This document shows positions 17,434 through 26,159 of a stretch of DNA of 64,000 nt, piece by piece. Source of the stretch: Sphingomonas abaci (GTDB taxonomy: Bacteria; Pseudomonadota; Alphaproteobacteria; Sphingomonadales; Sphingomonadaceae); the NCBI RefSeq assembly GCF_014199625.1, contig NZ_JACHNY010000012.1, positions 1 through 64,000 on the forward strand, in the 5' to 3' direction. The notes below the pieces were generated by a model. It saw only the letters and a list, made by a program, of their open reading frames with translations, was not told the DNA's origin and did no database searches. Position numbers and translations under genes: made by a program. The first letter of the stretch is position 1, and each line of letters starts with the position of its first letter.

Positions 17434-17891
17434 ACGGTCGCCTCCGATCCGCTCAAGAACAGATTGCGCACGCTCCGAGCGAGCCGAACCGGCCGAAGCG
17501 AGGTGACATCGACGCTGCACCACACGCTCCTGACCTCGGCCAGCACGGTCTCGCCACGTCGTATCGTCGCATCGAAGAACTTTGCGCCGACGACGCGTTC
17601 CAGGAGCATCTGAACGTCGAAACGCTCCTCGAGAAAAGCAGGGCAACTATAGCTGATCTCGTGCTTCAGGGCGATCCATGCGACCGAGCGCACCACGTCG
17701 CCAGGAGCGTTCTGCCTCCAGAAGGACGTCACCGCGTCCTGGATCCACCGCAGATAGACCGTGTTGTTCACGTGCCCCATGTGGTCGATGTCCGAGGCGT
17801 CCACCTCAAACGTGCAGATATGGCCTTTGCCGCCGTCGGGCATCTGATCCGTGTCCAGGGCATCGTTGACAACGATCAAACCCTTGCACAT
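17430..17891 (-). CDS. Acyl-CoA thioesterase (hotdog fold), first gene of export operon
   Basis: A hotdog thioesterase of 137-153 aa with the signature DIDHMGHVNNTVYLRWIQDA and the strand HEISYSCPAF, clearly related to the thioesterase at 4348-4785. Two starts are possible: ATG at 17891 (MCKGLIVVNDAL), inside the 20-bp palindrome and without a ribosome site, or ATG at 17843 (MPDGGKGHI). Its stop overlaps the tolC-like start (ATGA), so it leads a five-gene operon. A thioesterase in front of an exporter suggests that a released acid is exported, but this is inference. Confidence 0.85.
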   Translation of the reverse strand: MCKGLIVVNDALDTDQMPDGGKGHICTFEVDASDIDHMGHVNNTVYLRWIQDAVTSFWRQNAPGDVVRSVAWIALKHEISYSCPAFLEERFDVQMLLERVVGAKFFDATIRRGETVLAEVRSVWCSVDVTSLRPVRLARSVRNLFLSGSEATV

Positions 17892-17910
17892 ATTGTCATT
17901 AATGACAATA
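17891..17910. promoter_or_regulatory. Perfect 20-bp palindrome, operator of the export operon
   Basis: TATTGTCATTAATGACAATA reads identically on both strands. It overlaps the ATG of the TetR gene (17902) and the outer possible ATG of the divergent thioesterase gene (17891). This is the expected place for autoregulation by the adjacent TetR protein and coordinate repression of the thioesterase-TolC-HlyD-permease operon. The AT-rich repeat stands out strongly against the GC-rich surroundings. Confidence 0.85.
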
Positions 17911-18537
17911 GTGACGGCCTCCCCGCGACGTCGTCGGCGACATCCGGACGAGCTTCGCGCCGAGGCAATCGCCGCAGCCCGGAAGATCCTCGTCGAGGAT
18001 GGACCCGCCGCCATCACGCTCCAGGCTGTAGCCACAGCGCTTGGCATGACGCACGGAAGCATCACCCATCACTTCGGCACCGCCGCCAACCTTCAGGCGG
18101 CCGTGGCGGACGTGCTGATCGAGCAGCTGCTGGCGGGCGTTCGAAGCGGTGCAGGTGCGCTGAAGGCCGGGACGATCGATGAGGCGGCCCTGGTCGATCT
18201 GGTGTTCGATGTGTTCGAGGAAACCGGCGTCGGCCGACTGATCGGCTTCCTCGCCGCCTTCGGCAGCCCGCTCCTGCGGCCGCTGTTCGAGAAGTTAGCG
18301 CGTCTCCCCCGCGACATCTCAACCGACGAGCAGCAAGGCTCGGCGTTCACCGAGCCGGAGTTGCTCGCCATCATCGAGAGCGTTGTTACGCCGGCGCTGA
18401 GCGCCTCCCTGATCGGCGCGGAGCTTCTGCAAGCGCTTAATCTCGAGCCATTCACGATCCGCCAACGTGTTGCCCGTAATCTCGCGGTTCACCGCAATAT
18501 GCGAGTTGTCGAGTCTAAAGGCTCGGTCGGCGGCTAG
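17902..18537 (+). CDS. TetR/AcrR family regulator of the export operon
   Basis: A 211-aa repressor starting MTIVTASPRRRRRHPDEL. The HTH is at about residues 34-66 (ITLQAVATALGMTHGSITHHFG), followed by a ligand domain that keeps the TetR helical pattern. The start codon lies within the palindrome 17891-17910 and has no Shine-Dalgarno sequence, so the message may be leaderless or start slightly downstream. It is divergent from the thioesterase-exporter operon and is almost certainly its regulator. Confidence 0.85.
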   Translation: MTIVTASPRRRRRHPDELRAEAIAAARKILVEDGPAAITLQAVATALGMTHGSITHHFGTAANLQAAVADVLIEQLLAGVRSGAGALKAGTIDEAALVDLVFDVFEETGVGRLIGFLAAFGSPLLRPLFEKLARLPRDISTDEQQGSAFTEPELLAIIESVVTPALSASLIGAELLQALNLEPFTIRQRVARNLAVHRNMRVVESKGSVGG

Positions 18538-18801
18538 CCCAACTTCTCTGTCAGTAGGACTGAACTGGGCGCCTGTGCAGATTAATCGGAACCTCTTACT
18601 GCGAGCCTGCTTGAGCTGCCGTCCTACGATGCCCTAGGTGTCGGACCCGCAGCCAGCCGTCGAGTGGATCCAGCGGTGTCGCTACCTAATCCAGCGCCCA
18701 GACCCATCCACCATCTCGCCACTACCGAGCCAGGCTGCGGATGGGGAAACGGAGTTCAGGCTGGGCGAACGTAGGAAAGTCGGCGCCCCCCTCCCCCATT
18801 C
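18538..18801. other. Intergenic region, no supported gene
   Basis: About 260 bases between the TetR stop and the ene-reductase remnant. Only short shadow frames are present and no repeat or RNA structure stands out. It is part of a scrambled stretch that continues to the Tn3 remnant. Confidence 0.4.
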
Positions 18802-19040
18802 TCACGCGACGGCTAGCGCAAGATAATCCGTGTATACTTCTGCGCCGCCTCTCGCATAGAACAGGGCGGGCCGCGCCGCGTTGAGCGGCGCGCCCGTGCG
18901 CAGACGCTCAATCAGATCTGGGTTGGCCAGCGCCATGACGCTTAGCGCTTCCATGTCGGCGCGCCCTGCCGCCACATCCGCGCCGACCTGCTCGCGCGGG
19001 CGGCCTGGGCGATTGAGGATGATCGGCCCGCGATACAGGA
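18802..19040 (-). pseudogene. Old-yellow-enzyme (ene-reductase) C-terminal remnant
   Basis: The frame encodes the tail of an NADH:flavin oxidoreductase / old yellow enzyme: GRADMEALSVMALANPDLIER followed by LRTGAPLNAARPALFYARGG and AEVYTDYLAL. This matches the FMN-phosphate and C-terminal region of NemA-like alkene reductases. The barrel and active site (more than 280 residues) are absent, and the 5' end stops beside the Tn3-family debris, so it is a truncated, non-functional remnant. Confidence 0.7.
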
Positions 19041-19172
19041 CCCGCACGTCCGCCAGTATGTCATCGCGCCCGGCATTGAGGACGTGGAGATTGCAAGCCC
19101 GAGCGGATCAAGTTGAGGGCGTAGCGTGGATGGTACGCTAAACAACGCTAACGACGAACAATCAGCGAACGT

Positions 19173-19935
19173 TTAGGCTACGCGGCTCTCCGGCGGGAGA
19201 TTGAGGGTCTTGCGGCCAGCGGAAGCGGCTGCACGATCCCAAAGGAAATCGCCGGAAAAAGCAATGTGCTCCCAACCTACCGAGGAGGTATGGGCGAGGA
19301 GGTCATCAGGTACCGCGACCGACGTTGAACGGAGATGCTGGGCGGCAGCGTCCATGTAGATCGTGTTCCAATAGACGATCGCGGCGATGACCAGATTAAG
19401 GCCGGATGCACGATATTGCTGTGCCTCGTGGCTGCGGTCGATGATGCGGCCCTGGCGGAAGGTGTAGATCGCCTGCGTCAGGGCATGGCGCTGCTCGCTG
19501 TTGTTGAGGCCGGCATGGCATCGCCGGCGCAGATCGGGATTTTCGAGCCAGTCCAGCATGAACAGGGTCCGTTCGATCTTGCCGATTTCCTGTAGTGCGA
19601 CGTCGAGCTGGTTCTGCCGTTCGTAGGCGGCGAGCTTTCGCAGCATGACCGATGGCGCGACATGACAGGCCTTGATCGACCCTACGAGGCGCAGCACGTC
19701 GTCCCATTGTTCAACGATGATGTCGGTGCGGATACGCTTGCCCAACAACGGGGCGATGGACGGATAGGTCGTGACCGGCGCGATCGGCGCGAGACGCCGG
19801 TCCGGAAAATCGCGCAGGCGCGGGCAGAAACGAAATCCCAGCATCGCGCACTTGCAGCTTGTATGATTGGGCGACCCCATCCCCCAAGGCACGTCTCTCG
19901 TGCTGAATCCGCCATTGGTCCCGCATAAGAAGGAT
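19173..19935 (-). pseudogene. Tn3-family transposase, C-terminal fragment
   Basis: The frame encodes the last about 240 residues of a Tn3-family transposase: AMLGFRFCPRLRDFPDRRL, LGKRIRTDIIVEQWDDVLRL, the catalytic-Glu region RQGRIIDRSHEAQQYRASGL, and the tail YWNTIYMDAAAQHLRS. About three quarters of the protein is missing and the 5' part (CGTNGGFSTRDVPW...) is already degenerate. It is adjacent to the start of the poxB operon and may mark the left edge of a Tn3-mobilised segment, since a Tn3-type resolvase remnant lies at 60835-61083. Confidence 0.85.
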
Positions 19936-20018
19936 TCAATTCACTCGATTGACGACGAATTGTGTTTCATACCGCTGACCGGGCCTGTGATCGGCACGAT
20001 ATCATGGAGACGTAAAGC

Positions 20019-21743
20019 ATGAGCATGACCATTGCCGATCTGATGGCGGAGACGCTGGCCAACGCTGGTGTAAAGCGCATCTGGGGCGTGACGGGCGACA
20101 GCCTGAACGGGTTGAACGACAGCCTGCGGCGGATCGGCCGGATCGACTGGATGCATGTGCGGCATGAGGAAGCCGCCGCGTTTGCCGCCGGCGCAGAGGC
20201 GGCGGTTACGGGGGAGTTGGCGGTGTGCGCCGGAAGCTGCGGCCCGGGCAATCTCCATCTCATCAACGGCCTGTTCGACTGCCAGCGCAACCATGTTCCG
20301 GTGCTGGCGATCGCGGCGCAGATCCCATCATCGGAGATCGGCCTGGGCTATTTCCAGGAGACGCATCCGCAGGAACTGTTTCGTGAATGCAGCCATTTCG
20401 TCGAGCTGGTTTCCAATCCCGCCCAGATGCCCGAAGTGCTGCACCGCGCCATGCGCACCGCGATCGGCCGCAAGGGCGTGGCGGTTATCGTCATTCCCGG
20501 CGACATCGCCCTGCAGCCCGCCCCCGCCGGCGCGCGAACGGATTTCCCCCCGCTCGCCCAGCCGCGCCTGCTGCCGGCACAGCCCGAACTGGAGAAGCTG
20601 GCCGAATTGCTGGACGCCTCTGCTCGCGTGACCATCCTCGCCGGCAGCGGTTGCGAAGGCGCGCATGATGCCGTGGTGGCGCTCGCCGACCGGTTGGCCG
20701 CCCCTGTGGTCCATGCGCTGCGCGGCAAGGAGCATGTCGAATGGGACAATCCGCTCGACGTCGGCATGACGGGCCTGATCGGCTTCTCCTCGGGCTATCA
20801 GGCGATGCTCGAATGCGACACGCTGGTCATGCTGGGTACCGACTTCCCGTACCGCCATTTCTATCCGGACAAGGCCCGGATCGTGCAGATCGACCGCGAT
20901 CCCGCCGCGCTCGGCCGCCGCGCGCAGCTTTCGCTCGGGCTGATCGGCGATGTCGGGGAGACCATCTCCGCGCTGCTGCCCAAGCTCAGACCGGATCGCG
21001 ACCGTGCCTTTCTGGACGCGGCGAAAGCCCATTATGCCAGGGCGCGGGAGGGGCTGGACGATCTGGCGCGTCCCTCGTCACGCGGCCGGCCCATCCATCC
21101 GCAATATCTGGCCCGCCTCGTGAGCGAGACCGCGAGCGATGACGCGATCTTCACCGCCGATGTCGGGACGCCCACGGTCTGGGCAGCGCGCTATCTCACG
21201 ATGAACGGCAAGCGCCAGCTGATCGGTTCGTTCAATCACGGCTCCATGGCCAATGCGATGGTGCAGGCGATGGGCGCACAGGCGGCAGAGCCAGGCCGCC
21301 AGGTCATCTCGCTGTCGGGTGACGGCGGCTTCGCGATGATGATGGGCGACTTCCTCTCGCTCACCCAGCTCAAGCTGCCGGTGAAGGTGGTGGTGGTCAA
21401 CAACGGCTCGCTCGGTTTCGTCGCCATGGAGATGAAGGCCGGCGGCTATCTCGATACCGGCACCGATCTCCAGAACCCGAGCTTTGCCGCGATGGCGGAA
21501 GCGATCGGCATCAAGGCGTTCCGCGTGGAAGAGTCCGACGATCTGCCGGGCGCGCTGAAGGCTGCTTTCTCGCATCCCGGGCCGGCGCTGGTCGACGTGG
21601 TGACGGCAAAGCAGGAACTCGTCATGCCGCCAAAGATACAGGCGGAGCAGGCCAAGGGCTTCAGCCTCTATATGCTCAAGGCCATCATGAGCGGTCGCGG
21701 CGACGAGGTCGTCGATCTCGCCCGCACCAATCTCCTGCATTGA
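20019..21743 (+). CDS. poxB: Pyruvate:quinone oxidoreductase (pyruvate oxidase), ThDP-dependent
   Basis: A 574-aa thiamine diphosphate enzyme oxidatively decarboxylating pyruvate to acetate and CO2, passing electrons to quinone. Domains in order: PYR domain with the activating Glu in HVRHEEAAAFAAG, a central FAD domain, and the PP domain with the ThDP motif GDGGFAMMMGDF...VVVNN. The C-terminal about 25 residues (GFSLYMLKAIMSGRGDEVVD) resemble the PoxB membrane-binding helix. It is the first gene of an operon with lldEFG (12-bp gap to the next start). Acetolactate synthase is a less likely alternative because of the PoxB-like C-terminus. Confidence 0.9.
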   Translation: MSMTIADLMAETLANAGVKRIWGVTGDSLNGLNDSLRRIGRIDWMHVRHEEAAAFAAGAEAAVTGELAVCAGSCGPGNLHLINGLFDCQRNHVPVLAIAAQIPSSEIGLGYFQETHPQELFRECSHFVELVSNPAQMPEVLHRAMRTAIGRKGVAVIVIPGDIALQPAPAGARTDFPPLAQPRLLPAQPELEKLAELLDASARVTILAGSGCEGAHDAVVALADRLAAPVVHALRGKEHVEWDNPLDVGMTGLIGFSSGYQAMLECDTLVMLGTDFPYRHFYPDKARIVQIDRDPAALGRRAQLSLGLIGDVGETISALLPKLRPDRDRAFLDAAKAHYARAREGLDDLARPSSRGRPIHPQYLARLVSETASDDAIFTADVGTPTVWAARYLTMNGKRQLIGSFNHGSMANAMVQAMGAQAAEPGRQVISLSGDGGFAMMMGDFLSLTQLKLPVKVVVVNNGSLGFVAMEMKAGGYLDTGTDLQNPSFAAMAEAIGIKAFRVEESDDLPGALKAAFSHPGPALVDVVTAKQELVMPPKIQAEQAKGFSLYMLKAIMSGRGDEVVDLARTNLLH

Positions 21744-21754
21744 GAGGCAACCCT

Positions 21755-22498
21755 ATGCGTGTCGCATTGTTTGTGCCCTGTTATGTCGACGCCTTCGAAC
21801 CCGAGGTCGGGATTGCGACGCTGAACCTGCTGCGCCGGTTCGGCATCGATCCCGAATATCCCTTCGATCAGACCTGCTGCGGCCAGCCCATGGTCAACTC
21901 GGGCTGCCACGCCGAAGCCAAGGCGACAGAGGCGCTATTCGTCCGCAATTTTGCGGGCTTCGATTACATCGTGGTGCCTTCGGGAAGCTGCGCGCATCAG
22001 GTCCGCTGTCACATGACCGCGATCGAGCAGACCGACGAGGTGCGCCATGTTCGCGAGCGCACCTATGAGCTGGTCGAGTTCCTGCATGACGTGCTCAAGG
22101 TGGACGGCTTCCCCTGGGCCGAGTTCCCGCACAAGGTGAGCTACCACAATAATTGCAATGCGCTGCGCGGCCTCTTCCACGGCAGCATGTCCGAGCGGCG
22201 CGAGCCAGCTACCTCCAAACCGCTCGACCTGCTGCGCATGGTGAAGGGGCTGGAACTGGTCGAGAAGGCGCGGCCGGATGAATGCTGCGGTTTCGGCGGC
22301 ACGTTCAGCGTGTTCGAGCCGGCCGTCTCGGTGAAGATGGGCCAGGACAAGGTGCGCGACCATGCGATGGCGGGCGCGGACTATGTCGTCTCGGCGGACA
22401 GCAGCTGCATGCTGCACCAGCAGGGGTGCGCCGAGCGGCTCGGGCTCCCGCTCCAGTTCCGCCACATCGCCCAGATCCTGAACGGAGACGCGGCATGA
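21755..22498 (+). CDS. lldE: Lactate utilisation Fe-S oxidoreductase LldE/LutA
   Basis: A 247-aa protein starting MRVALFVPCYVDAFEP. It has the two Cys-rich CCG domains typical of LutA/LldE: TCCGQPMVNSGC and ECCGFGGTFSVFEP, with supporting VPSGSCAHQV and SADSSCMLHQQG. Subunit of the LutABC-type L-lactate dehydrogenase complex, oxidising L-lactate to pyruvate. The frame is open a few codons upstream, but the ATG at 21755 has a GAGAGG site 7 bases before it. It overlaps lldF by 4 bp. Confidence 0.9.
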   Translation: MRVALFVPCYVDAFEPEVGIATLNLLRRFGIDPEYPFDQTCCGQPMVNSGCHAEAKATEALFVRNFAGFDYIVVPSGSCAHQVRCHMTAIEQTDEVRHVRERTYELVEFLHDVLKVDGFPWAEFPHKVSYHNNCNALRGLFHGSMSERREPATSKPLDLLRMVKGLELVEKARPDECCGFGGTFSVFEPAVSVKMGQDKVRDHAMAGADYVVSADSSCMLHQQGCAERLGLPLQFRHIAQILNGDAA

Positions 22499-24078
22499 GC
22501 GGATCGGAGGAACCACGCCGCGCAGAGGATGGCCTGCCGGCCCTGCTTCACGAAGATCTGCACACGGCCGACGATGGCGGCGCGCGCGGTAGCGGCGGCG
22601 AGCGTCTGAGCCATGGCGAAGCAACATCCCGGCCGCTTCAGCCGCCCGCGCCGGAGCCGCAGCCCCGCGGCGCGAAGCTCTATCATCGCAAACCCGTCGA
22701 CCACAATGAGGCTGCGCAGCGCTTCATCGATGCGCCCCGTCACGCGAAAATGCACGACGAACGACTCTGGGACCTGCGCCAGAAGCGCGACGGGCAGATG
22801 CATGGCCTGCCCGAATGGGAGGACCTGCGCGAGCTCGCCTCCACCATCAAGCAGCACACGCTCTCCAACCTCGGCGACTATCTGGAACAGTTCGAGTCGC
22901 AGGCGAAGGCCAACGGCATCCATGTCCACTGGGCGCGGGACGGGGCGGAACATAACCGCATCGTTCACGGCATCCTCGCCGATCATGGCGCGCGGCGACT
23001 GATCAAGTCGAAGTCGATGCTGACCGAGGAGGTCGGTTTTCGCGATTACATGGCGAGCGTCGGCATCGAGGTGGTGGAAACGGATCTTGGCGAGCGCATC
23101 CAGCAGCTCGACGAGGAGGCGCCGAGCCATATCGTCGTGCCCGCGGTCCACAAGCTGCGGTCCGATGTCGCGGACGTGTTCGCCAGGGAGCTCGGGACCG
23201 ACCCCGCCAACGACGACGTCCATTATCTTGCCGAGCAGCAGCGCGAGAAGACGCGGCCGCTGATCCTCGAGGCGGACGCCGGCATGACCGGCGCCAATTT
23301 CGCGGTGGCCGAGACCGGGACCTTCGTCGTCTGCACCAACGAGGGCAATGCAGATCTTTCGGCCAATGTGCCGCCGCTCCACATCGCCTCGATCGGGATC
23401 GAGAAGCTGATCCCGCGCATCACCGATCTGGGCGTGTTCATCCGGCTGCTGTCGCGCTCGGCGCTGGGCTCGCCGATCACCCAATATACCTCGCATTTCC
23501 GGGGGCCGCGTGACGGCGGGGAGATGCACATCGTGCTGGTCGACAATGGTCGCTCGGCGCGTCTGGGCGAGCCCGAATTCTGGCAGAGCCTCAAATGCAT
23601 ACGCTGCGGCGCCTGCATGAACACCTGTCCCGTCTATCGCCGCTCGGGCGGGCTCTCCTACGGCGCGACCTATTCCGGGCCGATCGGCCTGATCCTCGAC
23701 CCCTCCTTCGACCGCCGGCGCTATTCGAGCCTGCCCTTTGCCTCCACGCTCAACGGCTCCTGCACCAATGTCTGCCCGGTGAAGATCAACATCCACGAGC
23801 AGATCTTCGCCTGGCGCAAGGTGCTGGCGGAAAGTCACGACATCGGTTGGAGCAAACAGGCGATGATGAAAGCGGCCGGGACGGTCTTGTCCCATCCGAC
23901 ACTTTACCGCGCTTCCATCGCAACGGCGGAAGGCGCGCTCAAGCTGCTCCCGGACTTCATGGTCGCCAATCCGCTCAACAGTTGGACCGCACGCGGACGC
24001 GCCATGCCGGATGCGCCCAAGGAGACTTTCCACCAATGGTATGAGCGAACTAATGGCGGAAAGGAGGAGCCGTCGTGA
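22495..24078 (+). CDS. lldF: Lactate utilisation Fe-S/LUD protein LldF/LutB
   Basis: A 527-aa protein starting MSGSEEPRRAEDG (ATGA overlap with lldE). The LUD domain (LRELASTIKQHTLSNLGDYL through NEGNADLSANVPPLHIASIG) is followed by two 4Fe-4S motifs: CIRCGACMNTCPVYR near residue 370 and SCTNVCPVKINIHEQI near residue 420. The first about 75 residues are longer and more variable than in typical LutB. It transfers electrons within the LutABC complex. Overlaps lldG by 4 bp (GTGA). Confidence 0.9.
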   Translation: MSGSEEPRRAEDGLPALLHEDLHTADDGGARGSGGERLSHGEATSRPLQPPAPEPQPRGAKLYHRKPVDHNEAAQRFIDAPRHAKMHDERLWDLRQKRDGQMHGLPEWEDLRELASTIKQHTLSNLGDYLEQFESQAKANGIHVHWARDGAEHNRIVHGILADHGARRLIKSKSMLTEEVGFRDYMASVGIEVVETDLGERIQQLDEEAPSHIVVPAVHKLRSDVADVFARELGTDPANDDVHYLAEQQREKTRPLILEADAGMTGANFAVAETGTFVVCTNEGNADLSANVPPLHIASIGIEKLIPRITDLGVFIRLLSRSALGSPITQYTSHFRGPRDGGEMHIVLVDNGRSARLGEPEFWQSLKCIRCGACMNTCPVYRRSGGLSYGATYSGPIGLILDPSFDRRRYSSLPFASTLNGSCTNVCPVKINIHEQIFAWRKVLAESHDIGWSKQAMMKAAGTVLSHPTLYRASIATAEGALKLLPDFMVANPLNSWTARGRAMPDAPKETFHQWYERTNGGKEEPS

Positions 24079-24668
24079 GCGCGCGCGACGCGATACTTGC
24101 CGCGGTGCGGGCGAACCGGCCGCAAGGGGACCATCCGCTGCCCGAGTTGCCGATCTTCCCGTTCGCCGCGGAAGGGGGATTGGTCGAGCCGTTCCTGCGC
24201 AATCTGGAAGCGATGGGGGGGCATGGCGTCGAGGGGGGCGATATTGAGGGAATATTGCGCGCGCAGTTCCCGCAGGCGAACGTGATCGCCTCCGCCGTCC
24301 CGGAATATCGCGGCAATCGCGATCTCGCCCAGGTCAGTGCCCCCAATGATCTCGCCGATGTGGATGTGGCGATCGTGCGCGCTGAATTCGGGGTGGCCGA
24401 GACGGGCTCCGTGCTGTTGCCGGACACGGCGTTGACCGTGAACGCGGTGGCCTATCTGGCGCAGCATCTCGTCGTGCTGCTCGCGCCGGACGCCATCGTG
24501 CCGACGCTTCAGGAGGCCTATCGCCGCCCGGAATTCCATCGACATCGCTATGCGAGCTTCCACACCGGTCCGTCCGCGACGGCCGATATCGAGGGCGTGC
24601 TTATCCATGGCGCGCAGGGTGTGCGTTCGCTATCGGTCGTGATGTGTCCCCTGAAAACCGGCAGTTGA
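24075..24668 (+). CDS. lldG: Lactate utilisation LUD-domain protein LldG/LutC
   Basis: A 197-aa LUD-domain protein with GTG start inside the lldF stop. Key strings are VAIVRAEFGVAETGSVLLPD and the C-terminal GPSATADIEGVLIHGAQGVR, both diagnostic for LutC/YkgG. It completes the LutABC-type complex. No lactate permease or LldR-type regulator is adjacent; the operon is instead led by poxB, so lactate could be taken to acetate through pyruvate by one transcript. Confidence 0.9.
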   Translation: MSARDAILAAVRANRPQGDHPLPELPIFPFAAEGGLVEPFLRNLEAMGGHGVEGGDIEGILRAQFPQANVIASAVPEYRGNRDLAQVSAPNDLADVDVAIVRAEFGVAETGSVLLPDTALTVNAVAYLAQHLVVLLAPDAIVPTLQEAYRRPEFHRHRYASFHTGPSATADIEGVLIHGAQGVRSLSVVMCPLKTGS

Positions 24669-24887
24669 ATGACAGTGGAAACGGACTTGGGCCATAATGC
24701 GCGTGCCTCGCGATTTACCGTCTATGCCGCCCTGGCGGGCAACATCGCCGTAGCGGGGTCATCGCAGAATGTCTTCACGAGCGTACGCTCTCATGACTGC
24801 CATCCGAGACGCTGGCCGAGTTTACTCCTTCGCTGGCCAGGAAGCCAGCGTCGCATTGACCTTGGCGGGTGTGCCGCGGGCGCCTGA
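24669..24887 (+). pseudogene. Short reading frame, possible decayed cation-efflux N-terminus
   Basis: The frame starts at an ATG directly after lldG and reads MTVETDLGHNARASRFTVYA followed by ALAGNIAVAG. This opening resembles the first helix of cation diffusion facilitators, but similarity ends after about 30 residues and the remaining 40 look out of frame. It may be a decayed remnant or a chance frame. The rest of the stretch to the IS at 24969 shows nothing recognisable. Confidence 0.25.
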
Positions 24888-24968
24888 TCGACGACGATTG
24901 ATCACGCTCTCATCCGCGGGTTGATTACCGCACTACCCGTATCCGTCGCTGGGCCTGTCCACCGTCTA

Positions 24969-25804
24969 GGGTCAGGACCCATTGATGTGAGCGTCGCGAT
25001 CTGATTCAGGCTCCGCGAGGAGACCGGGGATGAGCGACCTGTTTTGGCTGACGGACGAGCAGATCGAGCGGCTGCGGCCGTTCTTTCCCAAGAGCCACGG
25101 CAAGCCGCGGGTCGATGACCGGCGGGTGCTGAGCGGCATCGTGTTCGTTAACCGCAACGGCCTGCGCTGGCGCGATGCACCGAGCGCCTACGGGCCCTAC
25201 AAGACGCTCTACAACCGCTGGAAGCGTTGGGGCGAGGCGGGCGTGTTCACGCGCATGATGGAGGGTCTGGCTGCGGTCGGTGGCGAGCCGAGGACGGTCA
25301 TGATCGATGCGACCTACCTCAAGGCGCACCGCACGGCATCGAGCCTGCGGGTAAAAAAGGGGATCTCGGCCGCCTGATCGGGCGCACCAAAGGTGGCATG
25401 AACACCAAACTCCACGCCTTGGCCGATGCGAACGGACGCCCTTTGAGCTTCTTCATGACCGCGGGCCAAGTCAGCGACTACACCGGCGCGGCAGCGCTGC
25501 TGGACGACCTGCCGAAAGCGCAGTGGCTGCTCGGCGACCGGGGCTACGACGCCGATTGGTTTAGAGACGCTCTCCAGGCCAAGGGCATCCAGCCCTGCAT
25601 CCCAGGCCGGCGATCGCGCAACGAGCCGGTCAGATATGACAAGCGTCGCTACCGGCGCCGCAGCCGCATCGAGATCATGTTCGGCCGTCTCAAAGATTGG
25701 CGGCGCGTTGCCACTCGCTACGATCGCTGCCCCACGGCCTTCTTCGCTGCCGTCGCCCTCGCTGCAACCGTCATCTTCTGGCTGTGATCAACGAGTCCTG
25801 ACCC
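24969..25804 (+). mobile_element. IS5-family (IS427-type) insertion sequence, complete
   Basis: An 836-bp element bounded by inverted repeats GGGTCAGGACCCATTG (left) and the complement of CAACGAGTCCTGACCC (right), matching at 13 of 16 positions or better. It is flanked by TA on both sides within CTAG-like context, as expected for the 2-3 bp target duplication of this group. It carries one transposase in two overlapping frames. It is inserted at the 5' side of an Rrf2 regulator gene, leaving only that gene's C-terminal part. Confidence 0.9.
25030..25787 (+). CDS. IS5-family transposase made by frameshift (two overlapping frames)
   Basis: The first frame (25030-25377) starts MSDLFWLTDEQIERLRPFFP and reaches the first catalytic Asp in MIDATYLKAHRTASS. 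The second frame, read from about 25360 to 25787, contains the rest: GGMNTKLHALADANGRPL, the second Asp in LLGDRGYDADWF, and the Glu in RRRSRIEIMFGRLKDW. The frames join at the slippery run A6-G4 at 25353-25362, typical of programmed frameshifting in IS427-group elements. The DDE triad is complete, so it may be active. Confidence 0.88.
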
Positions 25805-25806
25805 TA

Positions 25807-26037
25807 GTCGATTGTGCAGGGTGCAAGCTGGTGCGCCGCTGTCGATTGGAGCCGATCCTTGGCGAGGCAAGTGCCGCGTTCTGGCAAGTCCTCGGCGGCT
25901 ATTCGCTGGCCGATCTCGTCAGCACTCCAGCGGCGGACGCCCCGGTCGCGGTCGCAGCCTTGGTCTGGCCCCACGCCGAAGCGGGGCCACCGTCAGCGGA
26001 AGCGGCGCCTCACTTGGAGCGATCCATCTCTGGGTGA
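25807..26037 (+). pseudogene. Rrf2-family regulator, C-terminal remnant
   Basis: Beyond the IS right end the frame reads VDCAGCKLVRRCRLEPILGE then ASAAFWQVLGGYSLADLV. This is the Fe-S cluster cysteine loop (C-x2-C-x5-C) and the last helix of an NsrR/IscR-type Rrf2 regulator. The N-terminal winged helix is missing because the IS element lies at the break. Translation from the IS frame runs into it, but no DNA-binding domain remains. The stretch 26038-26159 shows no gene. Confidence 0.6.
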
Positions 26038-26159
26038 TCGATAAGGTGCGGCATGGTTGCCCCTGCCAGATTGTGATTTCAGATCGTCGGCCTGCCACCG
26101 ATGGGCGACGCCTCAATGGAGCCGGCTTCCCCTGTTCGCGCGCTGCGCCCTCTCGCCGG

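Noticed and set aside
17866..17879. FNR-like sequence TTGACAACGATCAA near the thioesterase start
   Set aside because: It fits TTGA-N6-TCAA but probably lies inside the thioesterase coding region, next to a TetR palindrome, and is far from the FNR cluster; chance is likely.
22381..24036. 551-codon minus-strand frame over lldF
   Set aside because: Antisense shadow of lldF; no recognisable protein.
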